Positions 48,433 to 57,809 of a stretch of 64,000 nucleotides of DNA are shown one piece after another (position 1 is the stretch's first letter; every line of letters starts with the position of its first letter). This DNA is from Streptomyces avermitilis MA-4680 = NBRC 14893 (GTDB taxonomy: Bacteria; Actinomycetota; Actinomycetes; Streptomycetales; Streptomycetaceae), in contig NC_003155.5 of the NCBI RefSeq assembly GCF_000009765.2, positions 3,100,001 to 3,164,000 on the forward strand. Direction: 5' to 3'. The position numbers and the translations under genes are program-made. The notes beneath the pieces are model-generated. The model did not search any database, was not told the origin of the DNA, and worked only from the letters and a program-made list of their open reading frames with translations.

Positions 48433-50364
48433 TCAGCGAATGGGGCGGTGGACGTTTTCCCGTTTCGCCGCTCCCGGGGTCGCGTCCGCGATCCACGGGC
48501 CTTCGCCGGACGGGTCGATGACCCCTTCCTCCAGCCATGCGTAGGTGCCCGACAGGACGCCCTCGACCACCTTGCGGTCGAGGTCGTCGGTGTTGGACCA
48601 CAGACGGCCGAAGAGCTCCTCGACGCGGATCCGGGACTGGCGGCAGAAGGCGTCGGCGAGCTGGTACGCCTCGCGGCCGTGGTCCCCCTCCTTGCGCAGG
48701 AGTTCGGCGCGTACGCACGCCGCGCTCATCGCGAAGAGTTCCGCGCCGATGTCGACGATCCGACCGAGGAAGCCCTGTTTGGTCTCCATACGGCCCTGCC
48801 AGCGCGACATGGCGTAGAAGGTGGAGCGGGCCAGCTTGCGCGCGCCGCGTTCGACGTAGCGCAGATGCGGCGACAGGTCGACCTCGCGGCGGAACTCGCC
48901 GTACGCACCCGGGATCTGCCCCTGTCCCGCGACCAGCTTCGGCAGCCACTTGGCGTAGAACACCCCGGCGTTCGCGCCGGCCTTCGCCTTGTCGGACAGG
49001 GACTTGTCCGGGTCGATCAGATCGCCGGCCACCGAGAGATGGGCGTCCACGGCCTCGCGGGCGATCAGCAGATGCATGATCTCCGTCGAGCCCTCGAAGA
49101 TGCGGTTGATGCGCAGGTCGCGCAGGATCTGCTCGGCGGGGACCGCGCGCTCGCCCCGGGCCGCGAGCGACTCGGCGGTCTCGAAGCCGCGGCCGCCGCG
49201 GATCTGGACCAGTTCGTCGGCCATCAGGCAGCCCATCTCGGAGCCGTACAGCTTGGCGAGGGCCGCCTCGATGCGGATGTCGTTGCGGTTCTCGTCCGCC
49301 ATCTGCGAGGACAGGTCGACGACGGCCTCCAGCGCGAACGTCGTCGCCGCGATGAAGGAGATCTTCGCGCCGACCGCCTCGTGGAAGGCCACCGGCTTGC
49401 CCCACTGCTCGCGCGCCGCCGACCACTCGCGGGCGATCTTCAGACACCACTTGCCGGCGCCGACGCACATCGCGGGCAGGGAGAGACGGCCGGTGTTCAG
49501 CGTGGTCAGGGCGATCTTCAGGCCCGCGCCTTCCGGGCCGATGCGGTTCGCGGCCGGGACGCGGACCTGGTGGAAGCGGGTGACGCCGTTCTCGAGGCCG
49601 CGCAGGCCCATGAACGCGTTGCGGTTCTCGACCGTGATGCCCTCGGACCCGGCCTCGACGACGAAGGCGGTGATGCCGCCCTTGTGGCCCTCGGACTTCG
49701 GTACGCGGGCCATGACGACGAGCAGGTCGGCGACCACGCCGTTCGTGGTCCACAGCTTCACTCCGTCGAGCACGTAGTCGTCACCGTCCGGGACCGCGGT
49801 GGTCGCGAGCCGCGCCGGGTCGGAGCCCACGTCCGGCTCGGTCAGCAGGAAGGCGGAGATGTCGGTGCGGGCGCAGCGCGGCAGGTACGTGTCCTTCTGC
49901 TCCTGGGTGCCGAAGAGTTTCAGCGGCTGCGGTACTCCGATCGACTGATGCGCGGACAGCAGCGCGCCGAGCGCCGGGTTCGCCGAGCCGACCAGGGCGA
50001 GCGCCTTGTTGTAGTACACCTGCGTGAGGCCGAGGCCGCCGTACTTGGTGTCGATCTTCATGCCGAGGGCGCCGAGCTCCTTGAGCCCGTTGACGGTCTC
50101 GTCGGGGATCCGCGCCTCGCGCTCGATCCGGGCCGAGTCGATCTCCGTCTCGCAGAAGTCGCGCAGCTTGGCGAGGAACTCCTCGCCGCGCTGCGCGTCC
50201 TCGTCGGCGGGCATCGGGTGCGGATGGATCAGGTCGAGCCGGAAGCGGCCGAGGAACAGCTCCTTGGCGAAGCTGGGCTTGCGCCAGTCCTGTTCACGCG
50301 CGGCCTCGGCGACCTGACGCGCCTCACGTTCAGTGACCGTTGGCTGGTGGGGTGTGGCGGACAT
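48433..50364 (-). CDS. Acyl-CoA dehydrogenase family protein (FadE/ACAD9-like, 643 aa)
   Basis: The flavoenzyme catalyses alpha,beta-dehydrogenation of acyl-CoA. Visible motifs are the FAD/substrate segment FLLTEPDVGSDPARL, KLWTTNG, and FEGSTEIMHLL near the catalytic Glu. The extra C-terminal 200 residues, helical and containing AMSAACVRAEL, are as in ACAD9-type proteins. ATG 50364 is preferred because GAGGTGA lies 5 bases upstream; GTG 50373 is an alternative. Substrate chain length is unknown. It is cytoplasmic and unlikely to belong to the glycan locus that follows. Confidence 0.93.
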   Translation of the reverse strand: MSATPHQPTVTEREARQVAEAAREQDWRKPSFAKELFLGRFRLDLIHPHPMPADEDAQRGEEFLAKLRDFCETEIDSARIEREARIPDETVNGLKELGALGMKIDTKYGGLGLTQVYYNKALALVGSANPALGALLSAHQSIGVPQPLKLFGTQEQKDTYLPRCARTDISAFLLTEPDVGSDPARLATTAVPDGDDYVLDGVKLWTTNGVVADLLVVMARVPKSEGHKGGITAFVVEAGSEGITVENRNAFMGLRGLENGVTRFHQVRVPAANRIGPEGAGLKIALTTLNTGRLSLPAMCVGAGKWCLKIAREWSAAREQWGKPVAFHEAVGAKISFIAATTFALEAVVDLSSQMADENRNDIRIEAALAKLYGSEMGCLMADELVQIRGGRGFETAESLAARGERAVPAEQILRDLRINRIFEGSTEIMHLLIAREAVDAHLSVAGDLIDPDKSLSDKAKAGANAGVFYAKWLPKLVAGQGQIPGAYGEFRREVDLSPHLRYVERGARKLARSTFYAMSRWQGRMETKQGFLGRIVDIGAELFAMSAACVRAELLRKEGDHGREAYQLADAFCRQSRIRVEELFGRLWSNTDDLDRKVVEGVLSGTYAWLEEGVIDPSGEGPWIADATPGAAKRENVHRPIR

Positions 50365-50500
50365 GAGGCTCACCTCGCCGCGAATAGGGATCTTGGGCGT
50401 GTTCGTTACCGACCGGTGCTACTCGATCGTATGTACCCGATTACGGGCTGCCCCACCAGTCTTCGCGCAGCGTTCGCCGGATGCGCGCCGACTACGCCAG

Positions 50501-51310
50501 TCAGCCGATGTCCACCGAGTACGCCTTGGTGTCCAGTCGGCCCGCGCCCTTGAAGACCTCGGTGCCCGCCTCGATGCCGGAGACGTACTTGTCGTCGCTC
50601 AGCAGCTTGCGGCGGACCAGGGCCTGGGTGAAGTCGTCCAGGTCGAGCGTGGCCTTGGTGGTGTTCGTACGCCGTACGAAGGAGTACACCTTCCAGCCGA
50701 TGTCGCCCTGGTAGATGTCCCACATCGCGCCGCCGAGGCTGACGCTGCCGTACTTGGTGCCCAGCGGGCCCGCGCCGCCCTGGCGGTTGAGCCAGACCAT
50801 GATCTCGTCGGTGGGCTGGTCCTGCCAGTCCGCGTTGTTCTTGGCGTGCAGCCACAGGTCGTACGCGACGTTCATCGTGCCGGGACCGGCGCCGACCGAG
50901 AAGTCCCAGGTGGTCCTCACGCTCTTGCGGTCGCCCACCCGGACGGGCAGACCCGTCGCCGCCTTGTCCGCCTTCCAGCCCCAGTGCCAGCCGAGGACAC
51001 TGCTCGCGTAGGACTTCACGTCGTAGTCGTGCCCGGCGGAGTTGTTGGCCCAGGAGTAGTCCGTGCCCCAGGAGATCGTGGAGCCGGACCGGGAGTCGTC
51101 CCAGACGCACTGGGTGCCGGTGGCCTTGTCCTGGCCCCAGAGGTTGTTGTTCACGTAGTACTTGCCGAGCGTGATCGTGTCGAAGGCCGCGCACTTCTTG
51201 CCGGTCTCGCCCGCCTGGGCGACGGTGACGCCGGCGGCGGCCGCGAGGACGACCGTGGTGGCGACCAGGGCCCTCGCCTTCTTGGACAGGCGCGGTCTGC
51301 GATGCTGCAT
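50501..51310 (-). CDS. Secreted GH12 endoglucanase/xyloglucanase
   Basis: This 269-residue protein has a Sec signal peptide (residues about 12-33, cleavage near AQAG) and a GH12 domain. The YDLWL strand, nucleophile Glu169 (TDEIMVWLNR) and acid/base Glu251 (IEAGTEVF) are visible. GH12 enzymes cut beta-1,4-glucan or xyloglucan internally with retention. It diverges from the LacI-type regulator with palindromic boxes in between, so it is probably repressed in the absence of substrate. A second, only distantly similar GH12 is at 54862-55575. Confidence 0.93.
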   Translation of the reverse strand: MQHRRPRLSKKARALVATTVVLAAAAGVTVAQAGETGKKCAAFDTITLGKYYVNNNLWGQDKATGTQCVWDDSRSGSTISWGTDYSWANNSAGHDYDVKSYASSVLGWHWGWKADKAATGLPVRVGDRKSVRTTWDFSVGAGPGTMNVAYDLWLHAKNNADWQDQPTDEIMVWLNRQGGAGPLGTKYGSVSLGGAMWDIYQGDIGWKVYSFVRRTNTTKATLDLDDFTQALVRRKLLSDDKYVSGIEAGTEVFKGAGRLDTKAYSVDIG

Positions 51311-51410
51311 CAGGGGTCCTTCCGGGGGACGGTCTGCTTACGCCCCTCAGTGGCCGCCGGATCTTCCGGAGGTTGCCACGGCCGGCGTGGAAATTGTGCC
51401 CGGAATTAAT

Positions 51411-51428
51411 TGTCGAAGCGCTTCGACA
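51411..51428. promoter_or_regulatory. Perfect palindromic LacI-type operator
   Basis: TGTCGAAGCGCTTCGACA is an 18-bp perfect palindrome with the central CG typical of LacI-family operators. It lies about 100 bases before the GH12 start and 107 bases before the regulator start, so it could control both. Confidence 0.8.
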
Positions 51429-51500
51429 GCCTATGGACAGCCCTTCCTCGCCGAGCTACTGTCGAGCCACCCTCACTCCCCTTATCCGCAATGCGCGCAC

Positions 51501-51518
51501 TGTCGAAGCGCTTCACAC
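51501..51518. promoter_or_regulatory. Second LacI-type operator, imperfect
   Basis: TGTCGAAGCGCTTCACAC shares 14 leading bases with the perfect site at 51411 and keeps the GAAGCGCTTC core. It sits 17 bases before the regulator start codon, where binding would block initiation of its own gene. Confidence 0.75.
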
Positions 51519-51534
51519 AAGCTTGGAGAGCTGG

Positions 51535-52548
51535 ATGGTCACCCTCGCCGAGGTCGCCCAGCACGCCGGAGTCTCGGCGAGCACGGTGAGCTATGTCCTC
51601 AGCGGCAAGCGGTCCATCTCCGTGGGCACCCGCCGGCGGGTCGAGCAGAGCATCCAGGAGCTCGGCTACCACCCGAACGCGGGGGCCCGCGCCCTGGCGA
51701 GCAGCAGGTCGAACATCATCGCGCTGATGATCCCGCTCCGCACGGACATGTACGTCCCCGTGATGATGGAGATCGCCATCGCGGTGGCGACCAGCGCCCG
51801 CACCCACGGGTACGACGTGCTGCTGCTCACCGGCGAGGAGGGTCCCGACGCGGTGCGCCGGGTCACGGGCAGCGGGCTCGCCGACGCGATGATCCTGATG
51901 GACGTCGAGCTCGACGACGAGCGGCTGCCGCTGCTGCGCAGCACCGACCAGCCGTCCGTGCTCATCGGACTGCCCGCCGACACCTCCGGACTGACCTGCG
52001 TCGACCTGGACTTCGGCGCGACGGGCGCCCTGTGCGCCGGGCATCTGGCGACGCTCGGCCACCGTGACATCGCTGTCATCGGCGAGGCGCCCGCGGTCTA
52101 CGAACGGCACACGGGCTTCGCCGAGCGCACCCTCGACGGGCTCCGCTCCCGCTCGCGGGAGCTGGGCCTGCGCGTGCTGCACCGGCCGTGCGAGGGCGGC
52201 TACGACGCGATGGCCCTGACGCTCGCCCGGATCTTCGACGAGCGCCCGAGCACCACGGGGTTCGTCGTGCAGAACGAGTCCGCCGTGGAACCGCTGCTCG
52301 CGCTGCTGCGCCGGCAGGGACGGGCCGTACCCGAGGACGTCTCCGTGATCGCCATCTGCCCGGACCAGGTCGCCACGCAGGCCTCGGTGCGGCTGACGTC
52401 CGTGGCCATCCCGGCCCAGGAGATGGGACGGCACGCGGTGGAGCACCTGGTCGCGAAGCTGAACGGGCACGGCGAGGACGAAGTCGTGCTGATCGCACCC
52501 GAGCTGACGGTACGGGCGAGCACGGGACCGGCACCGACCGCCGCCTGA
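51535..52548 (+). CDS. LacI-family transcriptional regulator of the glycan locus
   Basis: This 337-residue repressor has an N-terminal helix-turn-helix (VTLAEVAQHAGVSASTVSYVLSGK), hinge helix (NAGARALASSRS) and a periplasmic-binding-type ligand domain. ATG 51535 has GGAGAG upstream; the longer frame runs through the operators. The two palindromes at 51411 and 51501 fit LacI boxes and suggest autoregulation and control of the divergent GH12. The effector is probably a xyloglucan- or glucan-derived sugar (inference from neighbours). Confidence 0.94.
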   Translation: MVTLAEVAQHAGVSASTVSYVLSGKRSISVGTRRRVEQSIQELGYHPNAGARALASSRSNIIALMIPLRTDMYVPVMMEIAIAVATSARTHGYDVLLLTGEEGPDAVRRVTGSGLADAMILMDVELDDERLPLLRSTDQPSVLIGLPADTSGLTCVDLDFGATGALCAGHLATLGHRDIAVIGEAPAVYERHTGFAERTLDGLRSRSRELGLRVLHRPCEGGYDAMALTLARIFDERPSTTGFVVQNESAVEPLLALLRRQGRAVPEDVSVIAICPDQVATQASVRLTSVAIPAQEMGRHAVEHLVAKLNGHGEDEVVLIAPELTVRASTGPAPTAA

Positions 52549-52663
52549 CCCGCCACCGCCCCGCTCGACCGCCGCGCCTCACACCCGACCGCCTCCTCCC
52601 TCACCCACCGCCGCCCCACTCGACCGCGCGCCCCCACCTGACCGCCCGACCGCCGCGCCCCCG

Positions 52664-52723
52664 CCTGACCGCCGCGTCTCCAGCCTGACCGCCGCGTCTC
52701 CAGCCTGACCGCCGCGCCACTCC
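52664..52723. repeat. Tandem 20-bp repeat, two exact copies plus a partial
   Basis: CCTGACCGCCGCGTCTCCAG occurs at 52664-52683 and 52684-52703, followed by a diverged partial copy. Shorter CTGACCGCC/CGACCGCC echoes precede it from about 52550. It lies between the regulator and GH31 genes. Confidence 0.75.
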
Positions 52724-52763
52724 AGGGCACCCCCATGTCTGCACTCGTTCAGGAGCACTCCAC

Positions 52764-54806
52764 GTGAATCAGCCTGCCGAAAACCAGCCCCAGGTCAGCC
52801 TTGCCCAGTCCTCCCCGACCGTCGGCACGTTCCGCGAGCGGGACGGCGCGCTGGAGTGGAGCGGCCGCACGGAGACCGTGCGCGTCGAGCCCTGGGGCCC
52901 GGACGCGGTCCGGGTCCGCACCCGGCTCGGCGGCCCGGTCCTGGAGGGGCTGCCGGGCGCCCTCCTCGACGAGCGGCCGTCGACGCCGTACACCCTCAAG
53001 ATCGAGGACGGGCGGGGGACGCTGACCGTCGGCGCGCTGACCGTCGAGGTCGACGCCGAGGGCCTGCTCCGCTTCGTGCGCACGGACGACGGTGGAGAAC
53101 TCCTCGCCGAGGAGCGGGCCCACTTCTGGTGGCCGGGCTCGCGGCTGTACACCCCGGCCGGCGGCGGCCGGCACCGCCTGGAACAGCGCTTCGCCGCCTA
53201 CGAGGGTGAGCGGCTGTACGGCCTGGGCCAGCACCAGCACGGGCTGTTCGACCAGAAGGGCGCGGTGCTCGACCTGGTGCAGCGCAACGCCGAGGTGACC
53301 ATCCCGGTGCTGACCTCCAGCCGCGGCTACACCTTCCTGTGGAACAGCCCGGCCATCGGCCGCGTGGAGCTGGCGGGCAACGGCACGCGCTGGGTGGCGG
53401 ACTCGGCCCGGCAGATCGACTACTGGATCACCGCGGGCGACCCGGCCGACGCCCAGCGCCGCTACAGCGCGGTGACCGGCCGTACGCCGATGCTGCCGGA
53501 GTGGGCGGCCGGCTTCTGGCAGTGCAAGCTGCGCTACCGCACCCAGGACGAACTCCTCGCGGTGGCGCGGGAGTACAAGCGGCGCGGCCTGCCCCTCGAC
53601 GTCATTGTCTGCGATTTCTTCCACTGGACCCACCTGGGCGAGTGGAAGTTCGACCTCGATCAGTGGCCGGACCCGGCGGCGATGGTGGCGGAGCTGGCGG
53701 AACTCGGCGTCGAACTGGTGGTGAGCGTCTGGCCGTCGGTCTCGCCACTGAGCGAGAACCACCAGCTCATGGAGCAGCGCGGCTACTTCATCGGCACCGA
53801 GTACGGCCCCATGGCCCATGCCGACTGGCCCGACAAGGGAGTCGCGTCGACGGTCCAGGTGGCCTTCTACGACGCCACGAACCCCGAAGCGCGCGAGTTC
53901 GTGTGGTCGAAGGTGCGGGACAACTACCTGAAGCCGTACGGCATCAGGTCGTTCTGGCTGGACGCCTGCGAGCCGGAGCTGAAGCCGGGCTTCCAGGAGA
54001 ACCTGCGCTACTACGCGGGGCCCGGTCCGGAGACGGGCAACCTGTATCCGCGCGAGAACTCCCGCACCTTCTACGAGGGCATGCTCGCCGCCGGCGAGAC
54101 CGAGGTCGTCACCCTCAACCGCTCGGCGTGGGCGGGCAGTCAGCGCTACGGCGCCGCCCTGTGGTCCGGCGACATCGGCACCGACTTCGCGACTCTGCGC
54201 CGCCAGATCGCGGCCGGTCTCAACACGGCCCTGTCCGGCATCCCCTGGTGGAACACGGACATCGGCGGCTTCCACGGCGGTGACCCGGACGATCCGGCGT
54301 ACCGCGAGGTCATGGTGCGCTGGTTCCAGTTCGGCGCGCTGTCCCCGCTGATGCGCCTGCACGGCTTCCGCGACCCGGGCACGCCGCTCGGACCCGGGAT
54401 GACCGGCGGCCCCAACGAGGTGTGGTCGTACGGCGAGGAGGCCGGCGCGATCCTGGAGAAGTACCTGCGGCTGCGCGAGCGGCTGAAGCCGTACGTCCTC
54501 GACGTCATGCGCGCCGCGCACGAGGAGGGCCTGCCCGTGATGCGGCCGCTGTTCCTGGAGTTCCCCGAGGACCGGGCCGCCTGGTCGGTGGACGACGCCT
54601 ATCTCTTCGGACCCGATCTCCTGGTCGCGCCGGTCCTCACGGCGGGCGCGACGTCCCGGACCGCGTACCTCCCGGCGGGCGCGTGGTGGACGGACGCGTG
54701 GACGGGTCAGGAGTACGAGGGCGGCACGGCCGTGACCGTCGACGCTCCGCTGGACCGCATCCCGCTGTTCCTGCGGGACGGGGCGCGGCTGCCGGTGGCG
54801 GAGTGA
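52764..54806 (+). CDS. GH31 glycoside hydrolase, probable alpha-xylosidase
   Basis: This 680-residue protein starts at GTG 52764 with AGGAG 8 bases upstream and has no signal peptide, so it is cytoplasmic. It has an N-terminal beta-sandwich, then a TIM barrel with catalytic nucleophile Asp400 in FWLDACEPE and acid/base Asp470 in LWSGDIGTDF. The sequence GFWQCKLRYRTQDELLAVA and the FWLDACEPE pattern are like YicI-type alpha-xylosidases that remove xylose from imported xyloglucan oligosaccharides. An alpha-glucosidase cannot be excluded. It follows the regulator on the same strand. Confidence 0.92.
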   Translation: MNQPAENQPQVSLAQSSPTVGTFRERDGALEWSGRTETVRVEPWGPDAVRVRTRLGGPVLEGLPGALLDERPSTPYTLKIEDGRGTLTVGALTVEVDAEGLLRFVRTDDGGELLAEERAHFWWPGSRLYTPAGGGRHRLEQRFAAYEGERLYGLGQHQHGLFDQKGAVLDLVQRNAEVTIPVLTSSRGYTFLWNSPAIGRVELAGNGTRWVADSARQIDYWITAGDPADAQRRYSAVTGRTPMLPEWAAGFWQCKLRYRTQDELLAVAREYKRRGLPLDVIVCDFFHWTHLGEWKFDLDQWPDPAAMVAELAELGVELVVSVWPSVSPLSENHQLMEQRGYFIGTEYGPMAHADWPDKGVASTVQVAFYDATNPEAREFVWSKVRDNYLKPYGIRSFWLDACEPELKPGFQENLRYYAGPGPETGNLYPRENSRTFYEGMLAAGETEVVTLNRSAWAGSQRYGAALWSGDIGTDFATLRRQIAAGLNTALSGIPWWNTDIGGFHGGDPDDPAYREVMVRWFQFGALSPLMRLHGFRDPGTPLGPGMTGGPNEVWSYGEEAGAILEKYLRLRERLKPYVLDVMRAAHEEGLPVMRPLFLEFPEDRAAWSVDDAYLFGPDLLVAPVLTAGATSRTAYLPAGAWWTDAWTGQEYEGGTAVTVDAPLDRIPLFLRDGARLPVAE

Positions 54807-54811
54807 CGCGT

Positions 54812-54840
54812 GTGGCCGGTCCCACGGGGGGACCGGCCAC
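54812..54840. terminator. Bidirectional terminator between GH31 and GH12
   Basis: GTGGCCGGTCC (54812-54822) and GGACCGGCCAC (54830-54840) form a perfect 11-bp stem with a 7-base loop between two convergent genes. Confidence 0.85.
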
Positions 54841-54861
54841 TCCTTCATGCTCTCCGGGGGA

Positions 54862-55575
54862 TCAGCTGCTGCTGACGCTCAGACTGTTGGTGGTGAAGTC
54901 CAGGCCGCCCGACGAGGACGTGATCTCGAAGCCGAACTGCACGTCACCGATGGTCACATTGCCGAACCAGCCCTTGGTGTCCTTGATCCACTTCAGGATC
55001 GGGAGGACGTTCACGGTGCCGGAGGACGAGTCCGAGGTGCGCAGGAACGAGAAGACGTCGTTCGAGCCGTTGTTGCCCTTGTAGACGGTCCAGGTGTGAC
55101 CGCCCAGCGTCAGGTTGCCCTGGGAGGTGCCGAGCGCGCCGACGGCTCCGTTGTAGTTCACCCAGAGCATGACCTCGTACTTGTAGGCCGTGTCCCAGAT
55201 GTCGTACGACGTGTTGTACGCGCCGGAGGACGGGACCGTGACGTTGTAGCTGCTGCTGAGCGATCCGAGTGAGGTGATCGACTTGTTGATCACCTTCTTG
55301 GCGTTCGGGTAGGACTTGATGCCGCCAGTGTTCGGGTGGTTGGCGTTGACGCCCCAGTTGGTGCCGGAGTTGGCCCAGATGCACTGGCTGCCCGCGCCGG
55401 AGCCCCAGATGTTGTTGTAGAGCGTGTAGCCGTTCAGGGTCGTGTTGCCCCACTGGTCGCAGGAGCTCCAGACCGCTGCCTGGGCGGGGGCGGAGGCGAG
55501 GCCGATGGTCGCGCCGAGCGCGAGCGCGGGGGCGATCAGGGCTTTGGTGACCTTGCTGAGCGTGCGTGGTGCCAT
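54862..55575 (-). CDS. Secreted GH12 glucanase, second copy
   Basis: This 237-residue protein has a Sec signal peptide (residues 1-34, cleavage near AQAA) and a compact GH12 domain with YDIWDT, nucleophile Glu134 (YKYEVMLW) and acid/base Glu217 (FGFEITSS). ATG 55575 is preceded by AAGGGA. It starts 35 bases after the GH95 stop codon, so it is the last gene of the permease-GH74-GH42-GH95-GH12 transcript. It differs strongly in sequence from the GH12 at 50501-51310, which suggests different substrate fine structure. Confidence 0.93.
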   Translation of the reverse strand: MAPRTLSKVTKALIAPALALGATIGLASAPAQAAVWSSCDQWGNTTLNGYTLYNNIWGSGAGSQCIWANSGTNWGVNANHPNTGGIKSYPNAKKVINKSITSLGSLSSSYNVTVPSSGAYNTSYDIWDTAYKYEVMLWVNYNGAVGALGTSQGNLTLGGHTWTVYKGNNGSNDVFSFLRTSDSSSGTVNVLPILKWIKDTKGWFGNVTIGDVQFGFEITSSSGGLDFTTNSLSVSSS

Positions 55576-55610
55576 GGTGTCCCTTCCATGGGTGGGGGGA
55601 GTGCCTGGTG

Positions 55611-57809
55611 CTACTGCGGCCCCAGGGTGAGGACGCAGTCCTCTCCGGCGACGAGATCGAGGGGTCGTGCGCCGGAGGAAGTCCTGAGGTCGACGCGCAG
55701 GGTGCGCGTCGGGCGGATGACGGCCGTGCGCTCCCCGGGGCCCCAGGTCAGGTCGACCTCGGCGCCGAAGCGGGTGCGGACGCCGCGCAATCGGCCCGTC
55801 GGATACGCGGTCGGCAGGGCGGGAAAGAGGACGAGCCGCCCGGGCGTGGACTGGATCAGCGCCTCGATGATCACGGCGGGCAGCGTGTGGGCGGCGTCCG
55901 CGTTGTAGACGTGGCGGTTCGGGTAGTGCCCGCTCATCAGGGAGACATGGAAGAAGTCCCCGGCCAGTACGTTGCCGAGGGCGCCCGCCACCCGGTCGGC
56001 GTCGCGCAGCCGGGCCGCGATCAGGGCGTGGTGGAGGTGGCCGTGCGCGGAGTCGTTCTCGGCGCCGCGCAGTTCGAGGGCGCGATGGGCGGCGGCGGCG
56101 AGTTCGGGGGTGTCGTACGGGTTGATCTCGTCGAGGGGCCAGACCCCGTAGAGGTGGCTCAGGTGCCGGTGGTCGTAGGTGTCGTCGAGACCGGGCCAGG
56201 CCCACTCGGCGAGGGCGCCGTCGGCGTTGACGCGGTGCGGGGGCAGCCGGTCGGCGAGCGCGCGCAGGCGCTCGGCGTCGGGTCCCGGGTGGTAGTGGGC
56301 CGCCGTGAGGAGGGCGTGCCGCGCCGCCGAGAGGTCCATGGCGGCGTTGAGGGTGATCCAGCTCGCGTTCGCGGGACGGTTCTCCGGGGAGTACGACGGC
56401 ACGACGACGAGATGACCGTTCTTGTCGGTCCGGGTGAGGAAGTCCTCGTAGAAGTACGCCACTTCGGCGAGCGCGACCGCCAGCCGCGGGTCGCGCGCCC
56501 CGCTCGTCTCGTCATGGTCCACGAGGGGCTTCAGGAGCCAGTCGGCGCCCGCGGTCCACACATGCAGGGGGTACTCGCGGCTGAGGTGGTAGATGTGCCC
56601 GGACTCACCGTCGGTGTGCGCGGGGGCGACGACGCCACGGGTACCGAAGATCGCCCGGGCGTTGTCGCGCCAGTGCGGCAACTGGCCGTGCACCAGGGCG
56701 GCATGAGCCTCGGAGACCTCCGGGAGGGCGGCTGCGGCGGCCGACGCCGTCTGCAGATTGACATTGGCGTCGGTGGTGAAGGCCCCCGCCCACGCGGTGT
56801 CCCAGTCCCCGGTCCACAGGCCGGTCAGCCGTGGGGGAAGCATCCCGGCGGAGGACAGGAGGTGGTAGCGGCCGGCCGCGAAGAGGCGTTCGAGGAGGGC
56901 GGGGCTCTTCGGGCGGCGGACCAACTCCGAACCAGGGAGGGCGCGTTCGGTGGGGTCGGCGCCGAGGTCCAGACCCGCGCGGAGGTAGGCGGTGCGGTGG
57001 AGGGCGGTGTGGCGGGCCAGGAGGTGGGGGTACGCGTCCTCCTCGTCACCGGGCAGCAGGGCGCGCAGTTCCCTGGCCTCGGCCAGGACGTCCAGCTCCC
57101 CGGTGTGCCGCCGTACGCGGGTGAGCAGGAGCAGCGAGGCCGCCCCCTCGACCCGCAGACCGGGCAGCGCCGTCCGGGTCCGGCCGCCGCTCACCACGGC
57201 GAGCGTCACGCCCGTGTACGCCAGGTCGCCGCCGGGGTAGCGGGCCCGCAGGGTGAGGAGGGCGCCCTCGGAGGTGAGGACGGCGCCGTGCCCCACCGCC
57301 AGGTCCCTCGGCGCGCCCGGCAGCCGGTGGTCCAGCGTCACGTCGAGGGTGAGGCCGGGTCCGGTCACGCGCTGGACCACGACGTCGTCGGCGCGGGAGA
57401 CGAAGACCTCGCTGCGGCCGCCGCCGTCGGCGCCGACGACTCCGGTGGTGAAGTCGACATGGCGCCGGTACGAGCGCCGCTCGGGGGCCGGGCGGCGCAG
57501 CCGTATCCGGAACGCCGGGTGGAAGGGCCGCACCCACAGCAGCGGCCGACCGTCGGTGAAGTCCTCGCCGGCCGTGGTGTCGCCCGCCAGCAAGCGGTCC
57601 TGGAGGCCGGGGAGCCGGTCCGCCAGCGCGGGCGGGCCGGCGTCCGCGCTGCCGTTGGGGCGGATCAGGGTGTGATGATTGACGATGACACGGTCATCGT
57701 TCGGATCACCGAACACCATGACGCCATGGCGGCCGTTGCCACTCAGGAAGGCGTCCTCCCAGCGGGTGGCGGGGGCGGCCTCCCAGGTGCCGTGCACGGG
57801 CTCGCTCAT
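55611..57809 (-). CDS. GH95 glycoside hydrolase, alpha-L-fucosidase or alpha-L-galactosidase type
   Basis: This 732-residue protein starts at ATG 57809, overlapping the GH42 stop codon in ATGA. The start (EAAPATRWEDAFLSGNGRHGVMVFG), the TTDANVNLQTAS segment corresponding to the catalytic Asn region, and HLSHLYGVWPLDEI are GH95 features. There is no signal peptide, so it is cytoplasmic. GH95 enzymes remove alpha-1,2-linked fucose (or L-galactose) from xyloglucan side chains. This fits a cytoplasmic debranching step. The exact sugar specificity cannot be read from sequence. Confidence 0.92.
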   Translation of the reverse strand: MSEPVHGTWEAAPATRWEDAFLSGNGRHGVMVFGDPNDDRVIVNHHTLIRPNGSADAGPPALADRLPGLQDRLLAGDTTAGEDFTDGRPLLWVRPFHPAFRIRLRRPAPERRSYRRHVDFTTGVVGADGGGRSEVFVSRADDVVVQRVTGPGLTLDVTLDHRLPGAPRDLAVGHGAVLTSEGALLTLRARYPGGDLAYTGVTLAVVSGGRTRTALPGLRVEGAASLLLLTRVRRHTGELDVLAEARELRALLPGDEEDAYPHLLARHTALHRTAYLRAGLDLGADPTERALPGSELVRRPKSPALLERLFAAGRYHLLSSAGMLPPRLTGLWTGDWDTAWAGAFTTDANVNLQTASAAAAALPEVSEAHAALVHGQLPHWRDNARAIFGTRGVVAPAHTDGESGHIYHLSREYPLHVWTAGADWLLKPLVDHDETSGARDPRLAVALAEVAYFYEDFLTRTDKNGHLVVVPSYSPENRPANASWITLNAAMDLSAARHALLTAAHYHPGPDAERLRALADRLPPHRVNADGALAEWAWPGLDDTYDHRHLSHLYGVWPLDEINPYDTPELAAAAHRALELRGAENDSAHGHLHHALIAARLRDADRVAGALGNVLAGDFFHVSLMSGHYPNRHVYNADAAHTLPAVIIEALIQSTPGRLVLFPALPTAYPTGRLRGVRTRFGAEVDLTWGPGERTAVIRPTRTLRVDLRTSSGARPLDLVAGEDCVLTLGPQ

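Noticed and set aside
47875..50553. An 892-residue open frame antisense to the acyl-CoA dehydrogenase
   Set aside because: It covers the complement of two genes and has no family signature.
52749..54848. A 699-residue open frame antisense to the GH31 gene
   Set aside because: The GH31 catalytic motifs on the plus strand decide the coding strand.
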